Shown here piece after piece: positions 9,213 to 18,846 of a stretch of 58,987 nt of DNA (the stretch's first letter is position 1; every line of letters begins with the position of its first letter). The notes beneath the pieces are model-generated. The model did not search any database and was not told the DNA's origin. It saw only the letters and a list, made by a program, of their open reading frames with translations. This stretch comes from CALLVY01 sp937899855 (GTDB lineage: Bacteria; Bacteroidota; Bacteroidia; Chitinophagales; Saprospiraceae): the NCBI GenBank assembly GCA_039820405.1, contig JBCBQC010000034.1, forward strand, positions 1 to 58,987, read 5' to 3'. The translations under genes and the position numbers were made by a program.

Positions 9213-9281
9213 GGCACCTCTCGGTTTCCGATTGTTGGCCAAATATCGTATCTTATCATTACTAGTGCAAAGCCATGATAC

Positions 9282-10430
9282 ATGTTAAATTTTGATGCAC
9301 AGTTTAATCTCTATTCGATCGTCTTGCTCTTTGGGACTTTCCAGGGACTGCTCTACGGTCTAGTATTTGCCATCCGGGGCACCGTGCAAAAACGATTGTC
9401 GGATGCCCTGATGAGTGCGCTACTGCTCTTGCTATGCCTGGCCATCGTTCCCTTTTTGTTGGGCTTTATCGGTTCTTCGCTGGTGTACAACGAATTGCTC
9501 TTTTTTCCCTTTGGGATTGGGCTCCTGATCGGTCCGGTGATTTATTTTTACCTCAAGACCCAGACCAACACGGAATTCCGCTTTAAAGCCCAGGACGCCC
9601 TACACCTCGTACCTTACGGCATTTACCTGAGCTACCATTTCGCCATCTTTTTTCGCGATCAGGGTTTTGTCCAACAATGGATTTCCTCCGTGCACTTGCC
9701 CTACCACATCCCGAGTGTGATTGCCCTCGGCGTGTTGATTTCGAATTACATCTACCTGTTTCGCAGCGTCAAATACTACTACGAATACCAAAGCTGGTTG
9801 GACTCCGAACTGTCCGATACCGAGGACGTCAACCTGAGTTGGTACCGCAATTACCTCTACCTGGCCATCGGGGGCGTCACCCTCTCCTGGGGCATCAAAA
9901 CCCTGGACTGGTGGGGCATCCAGCTGACCTATACCCAGAGCTGGTGGGAATACGTGGGGCTCTCGGCGATCATTTTTGTGGCGAGCATCAGTGCCTTCAA
10001 CCAACCCCAGGTGATCTACCTGGAGTTCAAACCCGAAGAAAAGGACCAAGCCCCAGAAAAGCCCCTCCTGGACAGTCCCGAATTGGAGCGCTGGCGACAA
10101 AAGGCCCTCCGCTTACTGGAAGAAGAAAAAATCTACCTCAACCCCAAACTAACGCTCAGCGAAATGGCCGAGCAAATGGGGGTCAACAACAATTTGCTAT
10201 CGCAAGTCATCAACAAGGGTTTTGGCAAGAATTTCAATCAGCTGATCAATGATTACCGGATTGAAGCCTTTAAGGCCGCTACGCAAAAGCCCGCCAACGG
10301 ACACCTGAGTATCCTGGCCATTGCCATGGATTGTGGCTTTAATTCCAAAGCCACCTTCAACCGCGTCTTTAAGAAAGCCGCCGGTATCTCCCCCAAGGAA
10401 TACCTCAACAACAGCGGCTTACCATCATAA
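9282..10430 (+). CDS. Membrane-bound AraC-family transcription regulator (7TM-AraC)
   Basis: The 382-residue protein has seven hydrophobic segments in its first 245 residues, starting IVLLFGTFQGLLYGLVF and ending YVGLSAIIFVASI. A cytosolic linker and a C-terminal AraC double helix-turn-helix follow (about 285-375: LTLSEMAEQMGVN, LLSQVINKGFGKNF, ILAIAMDCGFNSKATFNRVFKKAAGISPKEY). This arrangement is common in Bacteroidota and is thought to sense membrane or extracellular cues directly. Likely targets are the adjoining DUF2807/receptor genes or the downstream glucan run, an inference from position only. Confidence 0.85.
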   Translation: MLNFDAQFNLYSIVLLFGTFQGLLYGLVFAIRGTVQKRLSDALMSALLLLLCLAIVPFLLGFIGSSLVYNELLFFPFGIGLLIGPVIYFYLKTQTNTEFRFKAQDALHLVPYGIYLSYHFAIFFRDQGFVQQWISSVHLPYHIPSVIALGVLISNYIYLFRSVKYYYEYQSWLDSELSDTEDVNLSWYRNYLYLAIGGVTLSWGIKTLDWWGIQLTYTQSWWEYVGLSAIIFVASISAFNQPQVIYLEFKPEEKDQAPEKPLLDSPELERWRQKALRLLEEEKIYLNPKLTLSEMAEQMGVNNNLLSQVINKGFGKNFNQLINDYRIEAFKAATQKPANGHLSILAIAMDCGFNSKATFNRVFKKAAGISPKEYLNNSGLPS

Positions 10431-10448
10431 TCATTGATACGATCTTAA

Positions 10449-10559
10449 GGGGCACCCACGTGCGCTGCCCCAACTAGAACCATTTTTAATAGCCATAATC
10501 GGATCAGGGCCTCCTCCCCAAGAGGGGCTACTGATCCCTTGATCCCCCTTGTCGGGATC
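10449..10559. repeat. Cluster of three palindromes in intergenic space
   Basis: Three hairpins follow the AraC stop. They are GGGGCA/TGCCCC (10449-10454 with 10466-10471), GGATCAG/CTGATCC with an inner CCTC/GAGG stem (10501-10537), and GATCCC/GGGATC (10541-10546 with 10554-10559). None has a clear U-tract. They may end transcription or be remnants of a REP-like repeat; the GGATC core recurs in the second and third. Confidence 0.45.
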
Positions 10560-10599
10560 GGGATCTTAGGCTGTGCTCATCAAAACCCGTAAAAACCAC

Positions 10600-12243
10600 A
10601 TGAAACCCCTCTCCGCAACCCTGTCTACCTCCGAACGCCCCTACACCCTACCCGCCGGTATGACCGAACGGGTCCACGAGCTGATGGAAGCCGCCCGCGT
10701 GCCGGGCCTGAGCCTGGCCATCTATTCGCGCGATGAAATTCTCTACTGTGAGGGCCTGGGCGTCAAATCCACCGAGGGGGGGCAGGCCGTCGATGAGGAA
10801 ACCATTTTTTGTGCCGCCTCGCTGGGCAAACCCGCCTTTGCCTACGCCTTGCTGCAACTCGTCGATCGCGGCCTAATGGGCCTCGACGATCCACTGTACC
10901 AATACCTGCCACATCCCGATCTCCAACACGACGAGCGCCACCGGCTACTGACCGCCCGGATGGTCCTCGAACACACCACGGGATTACCCAACGTCCGCAA
11001 AGACGGGCGCTTGGATTTTGAATACGAACCGGGAGAACGCCACGAGTACTCCGGTGAGGCTTTTAATTACCTCATGCGTGTGCTCGAAAAATTGACGGGA
11101 CAAGACCTCGAAACGATGATGCAAGCCCTGGTCTTCCAACCCCTCGGAATGACCAACAGCAGCTACCTCTGGCAGGAGCGCTTCGAGGAGAATTACGCCG
11201 TGTCGCACCACGACATCGGCTGGCGCTTCCCCCGCTACCGACCCACTGACTACAATGCCGCTTATTCTTTGCAAACGACGGCCCGGGATTACGCTCAATT
11301 GATGATGGCCCTGCTCAACGGACAGGGTTTAAAGGAAGAGACTGCCCGGGCCTTTTTTCAACCCGCCGTCGAATTGGCGCGACTGCCGGATGGTAGTAGT
11401 GCCAGCTGGGGCTTGGGAATTGGTTTGCTCAATACGGCTCAAGAACGATACTGCTGGCAATGGGGCGGCCATAATTGGTTCGCCAGCTTCACCATCTCGC
11501 TGCTGGACAGCGGCCTGGGCCTGATCTACCTCAGCAACGCCATGAGCGGCTTTGGCATCGCCAAAGCCCTGATCGAAAGTTGCTTTGGAGCCGAGAAGAC
11601 GCCCACTCTCTGGCTCGGCGACTACGACTATCAAGCGCCCCACAAAGATTTTCTAAACCGTCTGCTCCGTGATTTTGATTTCAATAAAGCCGTACAGCCC
11701 TTCCTCGATGAGGGGGGCGAACGGTATCGCCCCGAGCTATTGGATGAGGACAGCGTAGAGCAGGTAGGTTTGTTGATGTACGAGGTGCGGGATACCCGCC
11801 TGGCCCAACAAATTTTTGAAGTCAACCAACGGACCCACCCCCATTCGGCCCAGGCCCAGGAGAACTACGGACTGGCCTGCCTGTCGAATCGGGAACAGGC
11901 CAAGGCCGCGCGGCATTTTAAGCGCGCCTACGAACTGGACCCCAATCGAGACTATTGCCGCCACATCAGTGCCCAACTCGAAGGGCACGCCAGTGGCAAC
12001 GTCACCTTCCGCCTGAAGGGGCATTACCACGCCAAGTCCATTTCCGTGGCGGGTGATTTTAATGGATGGAATAGCTTTCACCATCCCTTCCGTCGCGAAG
12101 AGGGAGAATGGGTATGTCACCTCCAACTGGCACCGGGTACCTACGAATACAAATTGATCGTGGATCGGGTCTGGATCCTAGATCCCCACAATCCGCGGTC
12201 GGTGTACCGCGAGGAACACAATTCGGTTTTGGAAGTTCAATAA
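10600..12243 (+). CDS. Serine hydrolase (class C beta-lactamase fold) with TPR-like linker and C-terminal CBM48
   Basis: The start is ATG 10600 (547 aa); a GTG at 10573 is possible. The N-terminal domain of about 360 residues has the beta-lactamase/transpeptidase-like motifs S74-L-G-K77 and Y150-S-G. Family members act as esterases, D-aminopeptidases or penicillin-recognising hydrolases. There is no signal peptide, so it should be cytosolic. A helical repeat region (about 385-460, including ENYGLACLSNREQAKAARHF) leads to a C-terminal CBM48/AMPK-glycogen-binding domain from about residue 466 (SVAGDFNGW, PGTYEYKLIVD). A glycogen-binding module on a beta-lactamase fold is unusual. It stands 12 bp before the amylase gene and is presumably co-expressed with it. 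I infer that it acts at the surface of glycogen or malto-oligosaccharide particles; the substrate is not predictable. Confidence 0.8.
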   Translation: MKPLSATLSTSERPYTLPAGMTERVHELMEAARVPGLSLAIYSRDEILYCEGLGVKSTEGGQAVDEETIFCAASLGKPAFAYALLQLVDRGLMGLDDPLYQYLPHPDLQHDERHRLLTARMVLEHTTGLPNVRKDGRLDFEYEPGERHEYSGEAFNYLMRVLEKLTGQDLETMMQALVFQPLGMTNSSYLWQERFEENYAVSHHDIGWRFPRYRPTDYNAAYSLQTTARDYAQLMMALLNGQGLKEETARAFFQPAVELARLPDGSSASWGLGIGLLNTAQERYCWQWGGHNWFASFTISLLDSGLGLIYLSNAMSGFGIAKALIESCFGAEKTPTLWLGDYDYQAPHKDFLNRLLRDFDFNKAVQPFLDEGGERYRPELLDEDSVEQVGLLMYEVRDTRLAQQIFEVNQRTHPHSAQAQENYGLACLSNREQAKAARHFKRAYELDPNRDYCRHISAQLEGHASGNVTFRLKGHYHAKSISVAGDFNGWNSFHHPFRREEGEWVCHLQLAPGTYEYKLIVDRVWILDPHNPRSVYREEHNSVLEVQ

Positions 12244-12255
12244 GCCCCCCACCAC

Positions 12256-14253
12256 ATGTTGAAAGAATTTATTTTTACCAGCTACCAGACGGGAGTGGAA
12301 AGTGTCCACGTGGGTATCTTTCCCGCCATGGGGCGTTACTTCGTCGAGGAGATGCAGTCGCGTAGCGACGGTATTTTCCACGCTGCGGTGGAATTGCCAC
12401 TCGGCAAATCTTACTGCCATTATTTTGTCAATGGCGATTTTCAAAACCCCGTCAAGTACGCCTCGGGTCAGCAGCGGGGAACCTTCCACGATCGCATCCC
12501 CGTACTGCTCGAATCGGACTTGTTTTGTCCGCTCGAATTTGCCGCCGAAGGTCCTTACCTCAGCTACCTGGGGGATGGGGAATGGGAGCTCAAGGCCGTC
12601 AGCCACCAAAACTGGATTCGGCAGGTGGCCTTGATCAGCGAGCGCGGTACTTTTCCCCTCCAACGCGCCTACCAGCACAAGAGCAAATGCTTTTGGTCCT
12701 GGCGTTTTCACCAAGCGACGGTAGGCCAGCACTTCATCCTCAAGATCAAGGGCGACTTTCAAGTGCGTTACCTGCACCGGGGCTACCGCATTCGCCCGAT
12801 CTGTGATTTTAAAAAGGCCTACGTCCTGCCCGCCCGTCCTCCCGACCAGCCCGCAGCGGCCCTCGCCCCCGGAATGGTGGGCTATCAAGTGTACCCGGAC
12901 AGTTTTTGCCGCTTGGCCGACTGCTCGGAAACGGATGGATTCCACGCTTGGGGTAGTCCCCCCCAGCTGCAAGGCTACTACGGAGGCAACCTCAAAGGAA
13001 TCGAAGCGCGCTTGGATTACCTGCGGCAACTGGGCGTGGAATTTGTCTATTGCAACCCCATTTTCAGCGCCCGCTCGCCCCACCGCTACGATTGCATCGA
13101 CTACCGACGCATCGATCCGCTGCTGGGCGATGAGGAAGACCTCCGCGCCCTGATCGACGGCCTCCACGCTCGCGAGATGCAGTTTGTACTCGACGTGGCG
13201 GTCAACCACTGCTCCGTCGACTTCCCGCCCTTTCGCGACCTACTGGAACACCAGGAGGCCTCGGCCTACCGCGATTGGTTCGTCGTCCAGTCCTATCCGG
13301 TGGCTCTCGACCGACCGGGTTCTTACCTGTCCTGGGGCAACTTTCAAGACATGCCGCTGCTCAACGCCCAACATCCCGAACTGCGGGCCTACCTCCTGGA
13401 TGGGCTGCGCTACTGGACCGAAACCTTTGCCATTGATGGCTGGCGGCTGGACGTCAGCACCGAGATCGACGAAGACTTCGTCCGTGCCATCGCCGATACC
13501 ATCCGCAGTGTACGGCCCAATGCCACTTTGGTGGGGGAGTGCTGGTACCACCGCAACGGTCGGTGCGTCATCGAGAAGGGGCGTTTGGATGGCCTCACCA
13601 ACTTCTCGCTGTACTGGGAATGTTTTATCCCCTTTTTTGCCAGCGAGCAGCTGACCCTCCGCAGCCTCGCCCACGGGCTGGTCAAAAATTACTGGTCGAC
13701 CGACTGGCGTACGACGGCTCATTCCTGGATTTTTTTGAGCAACCACGATACCCCCCGCTTTTATTCTCAGCTACGGGTCAAGGAATGGTATCCATTGGCC
13801 TTTGCCCTACTGTACGCCCTGCCGGGACAGCCGCTGTTGTACTACGGCGAGGAAATCGGTATGGAGGGAGGGGCGGATCCAGCCAATCGCGGGAGTATGG
13901 ACTGGGAAAAGGCGATGGCAGCGGGTTCGATGCAGGCTTTTGTCCGCGACCTCAATGCACTGCGGACCAAGTACCGCAACGTGCTGGGACGGGGCAGTCT
14001 GAGCATTCCCCTGGCCGACGACGAGCGCCAGTTGCTGGCCATACGGCGCGATTGGCGGGGGCAGCAAGTACTCTTCCTATTCAACTTTGCCCGGCGCGCC
14101 GTCCTCCTGGGGCCCCGCGAAGGACAAATCCTGGCGCCCCAACTGGAGCGGGTTTTTCCTTCCGCCCTCCATTCGCCCGCCGATCGCGGTTATCTGGCGC
14201 CCCATTCCGTCCACGTTTTTGCCCAACCAAAGCCCATTAGCCATGAAAAATAA
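12256..14253 (+). CDS. GH13 alpha-amylase family enzyme (neopullulanase/maltogenic-amylase-like)
   Basis: The 665-residue protein has an N-terminal carbohydrate-binding region of about 200 residues, then a (beta/alpha)8 barrel. The catalytic triad is visible: nucleophile D399 in WRLDVSTE, acid/base E428 in VGECW, and D498 in SNHDTPR. PHRYD..DY..IDP, DVAVNH and LLYYGEEIGM are further GH13 signatures. No signal peptide is seen, so it probably trims intracellular alpha-glucans or cyclodextrin-like oligosaccharides. Its last 11 bp overlap the ATG of the glycogen synthase, implying translational coupling. Exact specificity (branching, debranching or hydrolysis) cannot be read from the sequence. 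Confidence 0.9.
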   Translation: MLKEFIFTSYQTGVESVHVGIFPAMGRYFVEEMQSRSDGIFHAAVELPLGKSYCHYFVNGDFQNPVKYASGQQRGTFHDRIPVLLESDLFCPLEFAAEGPYLSYLGDGEWELKAVSHQNWIRQVALISERGTFPLQRAYQHKSKCFWSWRFHQATVGQHFILKIKGDFQVRYLHRGYRIRPICDFKKAYVLPARPPDQPAAALAPGMVGYQVYPDSFCRLADCSETDGFHAWGSPPQLQGYYGGNLKGIEARLDYLRQLGVEFVYCNPIFSARSPHRYDCIDYRRIDPLLGDEEDLRALIDGLHAREMQFVLDVAVNHCSVDFPPFRDLLEHQEASAYRDWFVVQSYPVALDRPGSYLSWGNFQDMPLLNAQHPELRAYLLDGLRYWTETFAIDGWRLDVSTEIDEDFVRAIADTIRSVRPNATLVGECWYHRNGRCVIEKGRLDGLTNFSLYWECFIPFFASEQLTLRSLAHGLVKNYWSTDWRTTAHSWIFLSNHDTPRFYSQLRVKEWYPLAFALLYALPGQPLLYYGEEIGMEGGADPANRGSMDWEKAMAAGSMQAFVRDLNALRTKYRNVLGRGSLSIPLADDERQLLAIRRDWRGQQVLFLFNFARRAVLLGPREGQILAPQLERVFPSALHSPADRGYLAPHSVHVFAQPKPISHEK

Positions 14254-15784
14254 ATCGACCATCGTTCACCTCACTTCGGAGGTGGCCCCCTTTTACAAAC
14301 GCGGCGGCCTGGGGGACGTAGCGGGCAGTTTGCCCCGTTACCTCCAGTCCGAAGGAACCAACTACGTCATCTCCTTTCACTACCACGGTCGGATGAAGGG
14401 ACTGGAGCGTGCGGGACGGGCCCAGCTGCTCATTCCGATTCACGGCATCGAGTATACTTTTCACTACTACCGCTTACAGCAGGGTGGGGTACGCTACTAC
14501 TTTATCGACCTGCAGGACGATCACGTTTTTAGCGATGCGGAAGGGGGGAGCAATCCTCAGCAACGGGGCAAGGGCAAGACCGCCTACCGCGAGACCCTAC
14601 CGATGATCGTACACTTTTACTTCGCCAAGGCCGCGCTCTATTTGCTGCTGCGTGAAGGCATCCCCGCCGACTTTTTATTGCTGCACGACTGGCACGTGGG
14701 GGGAATTTTTGCCTACGAAAAGCTACTGGGAGAACTGCGTCGCCGCCACCGCTGTAAGACGCTCCTGCTGATCCACAACTACGAGCACCAGGGCGAATTG
14801 GTACCCGATATGTTCCGCTTTATGGACGAGGAAAGCCGGGAGGTCCTGGCCCGTTTGTACCGCCGCTACGGCAATGCTTCCCTCTTGGGCCTGGCCATCG
14901 ATCGGTCCGACTTTGTGGGGACGGTGAGCAAGGGCTACGCCGAGGAGTTGATGACCCAACGCGCTCCCCACCCCAATTTTCACTTCCTCCAGCGGCGCTC
15001 CGATTGCGTACTCGACTTTACCAATGGCGTCGACTATTCGGAGTGGCACCCGCGCAACAGCCCCCACCTGCCCTGGCCCTACGACTGGGAGAGTCGGGCG
15101 ACCAAGCGGGCCTACCGCCGCGAGGTCTTGTACCAGTGTGGCCTGGCCGACGACGAGCGTCCGCTGGCCCTCCTCATGGCGCGGCTGACCCCGCAGAAGG
15201 GCATCTACCTGCTGATGAATCCGGCTCTGGAGGATGAGGCGGCCCTGGCCCAATTGCAGCGCCACCTGCGCACGGGCTGGAAGATCATCGTTTACGGCAA
15301 CCCTTCCGGGGGGACGCAGGGACGGATCCACCACTTGTTCAGCCTGGCCCAGCAGCGTTTTCCCAACCGCTTTTTTTACGATGCGGACTATACCGAACCC
15401 AAGGCCCACCGCTACCTCGCGGCGGCTGATCTATTGCTTTCCCCTTCCAAATTTGAACCCTGCGGTTTGGTCCAGCTCTACGCCATGGCCTTCGGTACGG
15501 TGCCCTTGGTCAATCCCATTGGGGGGCTGGGCGAAACGGTGATTTGTCACCAGCGGGAGCCCAAGCGGGCGACGGGTTTTCACCTTAGCGAGTATACGAC
15601 CGACAGCTTGCACCGCAGCCTCCAACGGGCGATTCGGCTGTACGGTTTGTATCCCGATAAGTGGGAAGCGCTGATGCGGCGGGGCATGCATAGTGACTTT
15701 TCCTGGGAACGACAGATCCAGCGCTACCGCGATTTTTTCGAACGCTACCACAGCCGCCGTCGCCTGCCCAGGGAGCTGGTCTGA
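14243..15784 (+). CDS. glgA: Glycogen/starch synthase, GT5 family
   Basis: The 513-residue enzyme transfers glucose from ADP- or UDP-glucose to alpha-1,4-glucan. The start ATG 14243 lies inside the end of the amylase gene and gives the canonical N-terminus: IVHLTSEVAPF followed by YKRGGLGDVAGSLP, where the usual K-T-G-G-L is K-R-G-G-L. The GT-B C-terminal half contains ARLTPQKG and the donor-site motif PSKFEPCGLVQLYAM with E405 as the conserved acidic residue, followed by GGLGETV. Length is close to that of bacterial GlgA. Together with the amylase and the CBM48 hydrolase it makes a small glycogen-handling operon. glgC and glgB are not in the window. Confidence 0.92.
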   Translation: MKNKSTIVHLTSEVAPFYKRGGLGDVAGSLPRYLQSEGTNYVISFHYHGRMKGLERAGRAQLLIPIHGIEYTFHYYRLQQGGVRYYFIDLQDDHVFSDAEGGSNPQQRGKGKTAYRETLPMIVHFYFAKAALYLLLREGIPADFLLLHDWHVGGIFAYEKLLGELRRRHRCKTLLLIHNYEHQGELVPDMFRFMDEESREVLARLYRRYGNASLLGLAIDRSDFVGTVSKGYAEELMTQRAPHPNFHFLQRRSDCVLDFTNGVDYSEWHPRNSPHLPWPYDWESRATKRAYRREVLYQCGLADDERPLALLMARLTPQKGIYLLMNPALEDEAALAQLQRHLRTGWKIIVYGNPSGGTQGRIHHLFSLAQQRFPNRFFYDADYTEPKAHRYLAAADLLLSPSKFEPCGLVQLYAMAFGTVPLVNPIGGLGETVICHQREPKRATGFHLSEYTTDSLHRSLQRAIRLYGLYPDKWEALMRRGMHSDFSWERQIQRYRDFFERYHSRRRLPRELV

Positions 15785-15826
15785 ACGGGGGCGTCTCTCC
15801 ATTAACGAATCCTAAAACTCTTGAAT

Positions 15827-17296
15827 ATGAATAGTAGCCCTACGCACGCAGCGGTTGATTATTTGACCGAAATTACCCCCTTGCCTCCCGCCGAGGACTA
15901 TCCGGTCTCGCGGGTACAGACGGGGCACTGGGTGATGCACCACTACACCAAAGACAAACGCCACTTCAATACCTGGATTACGGAACGGATACCTTTTTTT
16001 GATCCGGTGGTGGCGCGCGCGACTCTGGAGACGGTGATCCGCCGTCACGACTTGTTGCGGACGACTTACACCTATCGCGATGGCGCCCCCCGTCAGGTAA
16101 TCCATCCCTTTGAAGACTTTGCCGATGCGATTCAGTTTTCGCGCGAAGATGCGGATTCGGCGACGGTGATGGCCCGCTTGGAGCGGGAGGCTTACAACTA
16201 CGCCTTTGACCCCATTGCGGGGCCGATGTTTTACGTCAAAATGGTGGAAACTTCGGAGGAGGTGGTTTTTATCTTCAACATCGATCATTCGATTGGGGAT
16301 GAGCAGTCGAAGGCGTCATTGCGGAACGAAATTTTTACCTTGTACCGCGCTTATTTGCAGGGGGAGGAGAATCCGCTGTCTCCCCCGCGCGTCCAGTACC
16401 GCGATTTTGTCCGCTGGCACCGTGCCCTGATTGCGGAGCGGACGACGCAGCAATTCCGGGAATACTGGTACCGTTACACGGTCCAGCAATTGCCTGCGGC
16501 TACGCTCAGTACTTGGGCGGGCCGACCGGTAGCGACGGAGCGCTACACGGACCTGATGGAGCGCCAGTTGCGCGAGTTCCTAAAACCCATGCCCGCCGAG
16601 CACGAGGCCCTGGTGTACGGCAGTTTGGCCAAGTTGCAATTTTTGGAAGCTCGGGCTTACTGCTTCGTGATTCCCAGCGATTTGCACCGCGGTTTGCGGC
16701 GGCTGGCCAAGGAGGAGGGAACGAGTTTGTACAATGTCCTGTCCCTGGGTTTCCACCTGTTGGTGTACCGACTGACGGGCTGCGACGATTCGGTTTTGGG
16801 GGTCAACATGCCGATGCGCAACAATGAGGACTTGCTGTCGATGGTGGGTTTTTTGATCAATACCGTCCTGGTACGCAATCGGGTACGGCCCGAAGCCAGC
16901 CTGCGCGAAAACCTCAGCGCTACCGTGGCCGATAATCTGGACACGGCGGAGTTGGCCTTCTACCCACTCGAATACTTGCTCCGCGATTTTGACCTCCCCT
17001 TCCCCGCGATCAGCCACATCTTCATCAATATGATCAACAAAGAGGAAAGCGAAAAACAGCGCATCAAAGATTTTGGTGCCCGTCATCTCGACAACAAAGT
17101 CTGGATGAACTATTTCGACCTCGACTTTCACATTGCCGAGCAGAAGAACGGTATTGAAATCGTCTGCGAATACGTAGCCGAGATCTTTAGTCCTACCCAA
17201 ATCGAGCAAATTCACGCCACCCTAGTCGAGGTACTCTCGATGCTGGCTTTCCGCACGGAGGAGCCCCTGGCCGAAGTATTCCATTCCCATTCCTAA
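15827..17296 (+). CDS. Stand-alone NRPS-type condensation-domain protein
   Basis: The start is ATG 15827 (489 aa), the full length of a condensation (C) domain of the CoA-dependent acyltransferase fold. The active-site motif HHxxxDG appears as D153-H154-S-I-G-D158-E159, so the second, catalytic His and the structural Asp are kept while the first His and the Gly are replaced. The latch region GVNMPMRN..DLLSMVGFLINTVLVR matches C-domain core motifs. There is no adenylation or carrier domain. Such free-standing C proteins join an acyl or aminoacyl thioester to an amine or alcohol. It lies 42 bp after glgA on the same strand. Its partners here are probably the oxygenase and thioesterase downstream; the product is unknown. 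Confidence 0.82.
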   Translation: MNSSPTHAAVDYLTEITPLPPAEDYPVSRVQTGHWVMHHYTKDKRHFNTWITERIPFFDPVVARATLETVIRRHDLLRTTYTYRDGAPRQVIHPFEDFADAIQFSREDADSATVMARLEREAYNYAFDPIAGPMFYVKMVETSEEVVFIFNIDHSIGDEQSKASLRNEIFTLYRAYLQGEENPLSPPRVQYRDFVRWHRALIAERTTQQFREYWYRYTVQQLPAATLSTWAGRPVATERYTDLMERQLREFLKPMPAEHEALVYGSLAKLQFLEARAYCFVIPSDLHRGLRRLAKEEGTSLYNVLSLGFHLLVYRLTGCDDSVLGVNMPMRNNEDLLSMVGFLINTVLVRNRVRPEASLRENLSATVADNLDTAELAFYPLEYLLRDFDLPFPAISHIFINMINKEESEKQRIKDFGARHLDNKVWMNYFDLDFHIAEQKNGIEIVCEYVAEIFSPTQIEQIHATLVEVLSMLAFRTEEPLAEVFHSHS

Positions 17297-17323
17297 GCGA
17301 CGTCTTCACAACACCACAATATT

Positions 17324-18835
17324 ATGAAAATCACAAAATTAACCCTAGTCTTATTCCTACTGCCCCTTTTTGCTACGGCGCAGTACCACTTCCCCAACGC
17401 CCCAACCTTTACGCCCGAACAGCTCAAATCCGATGTGTACTTTTATAAGGAGTACCTGGAAAATATGCAGCCGGGACTTTATCGCTACAGCACCAAGGAG
17501 GAGGTCGATGCGGCCTTCGACCAAATTGCAAACGATATCACCGAACCCATGACCATGATGCAGTTTTGTACTCACGTGATGCCCCTACTCAAGGTGATCG
17601 GTAATGTACATACTGACATCTACCCCGACGCGGACTATTACAATAACATGAACACCTATTTGTTTTTTCCGCTCGATGTGTATTTTTACCAAAATGAACT
17701 CTACGTCCTCAAGGACTTGACCGATGAGGAGTCCGTACCTCACGGCAGCATCATCAAGACCATCAATGGGGAATCGGCGGCGGATTTGTTTCACGAATTT
17801 TCTGCCCTCAGTACCCGGGATGGACAAAATACCACCTATCCCAATGCCTGGATGAGTAATACCTTTTACCAGTGGTATTTCCGCATCCGGGGGGAAGTCA
17901 AAAACTTTGAACTCGACGTGGTTTCTCCGGAGGGGCTGGCCCACCAGGTGACGGTAAAGGCGCATAAGGAGCCCCGCCGGAAAGTGGTGCAGGCCGAGCG
18001 TTATCCCTACTCGGTGACCCTGCGGCCGGGGGAGGACAACTCCCTCCTCCAATTGAAGATTGAAGACGAGTACGCCGTCCTGACCCTCAAGACCCTGGAC
18101 GCCAAATTTACCAAGGAACGGGGGCAAAACTACAAGGCCTTTCTAAAAAATGCCTTTCAACAAATTGAGGCGGCAGGGGTGGAACACCTCATTCTCGATT
18201 TGCGCAACAATGGTGGCGGCAAGCCCGGCCCAGCGGTAGACTTGTTGTCCTACTTGAACCAAGAGCCCTTTATTCTTTACAGTCGGGTAGAGGCCGTTAC
18301 CAAAAGCATTCCCAAGGAAAACCACTACTTTGAGAAAGAGGGAAAATGGAGCCCCCTGGCCCGACTGGCTTTTAAGAAAAAAGGTGATATCTACGAAATC
18401 AAGGGGCTGGCCGCTCGGATGAGTGGACTCAAAGGTACCAAGCCCACCAAGCCAGTAAAACGCCCTTACCAGGGAGAGCTGTACGTGCTGACCAATCCCT
18501 ACTGTGGCTCTACAACCGGCGAATTGACTGGCAAACTCAAGTGTCTGGACCGAGTGACTTTTATTGGGGAAGAATCCGGTGGCAGTCCCCATACCAACGT
18601 CAGTGGGGTGACCATGATCCTACTCTTACCCAATAGCCACCTGCGCATTACCCTACCGCTGATCCTATTTGAGGTCGACATCAACTTCGATAACGAGGAA
18701 CGTGGTGTGGTCCCCGATCACATCATCGAACACCCACCCGCCGACATTTTCCGCAACTACGATACGGCAATGGAGTTTACGAAAGACCTCATCCTCAAGA
18801 AATCCAATAATTCAACCGTTTCGCAAGAACCCTAA
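17324..18835 (+). CDS. Secreted S41-family (C-terminal processing peptidase-like) serine protease
   Basis: The 503-residue protein has a signal peptide (KITKLTLVLFLLPLFATAQ). The S41 catalytic domain occupies about residues 230-480, with LILDLRNNGGG, the nucleophile S396 in YCGSTTGEL and the following FIGEESGG segment. A long N-terminal helical domain (about 25-110) precedes a degenerate PDZ-like part. Bacteroidota use many such proteases for periplasmic peptide or lipoprotein turnover. Its position inside the C-domain/oxygenase run (27 bp after the C gene, 11 bp before the oxygenase gene) suggests co-transcription and perhaps self-protection from, or maturation of, a product. That role is inference. 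Confidence 0.82.
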   Translation: MKITKLTLVLFLLPLFATAQYHFPNAPTFTPEQLKSDVYFYKEYLENMQPGLYRYSTKEEVDAAFDQIANDITEPMTMMQFCTHVMPLLKVIGNVHTDIYPDADYYNNMNTYLFFPLDVYFYQNELYVLKDLTDEESVPHGSIIKTINGESAADLFHEFSALSTRDGQNTTYPNAWMSNTFYQWYFRIRGEVKNFELDVVSPEGLAHQVTVKAHKEPRRKVVQAERYPYSVTLRPGEDNSLLQLKIEDEYAVLTLKTLDAKFTKERGQNYKAFLKNAFQQIEAAGVEHLILDLRNNGGGKPGPAVDLLSYLNQEPFILYSRVEAVTKSIPKENHYFEKEGKWSPLARLAFKKKGDIYEIKGLAARMSGLKGTKPTKPVKRPYQGELYVLTNPYCGSTTGELTGKLKCLDRVTFIGEESGGSPHTNVSGVTMILLLPNSHLRITLPLILFEVDINFDNEERGVVPDHIIEHPPADIFRNYDTAMEFTKDLILKKSNNSTVSQEP

Positions 18836-18846
18836 GCTTTTTAGCC

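Noticed and set aside
12178..13209. 343-codon frame antisense to the amylase gene
   Set aside because: It is fully antisense to a gene with intact GH13 catalytic residues; long antisense frames are common in this GC-rich sequence.
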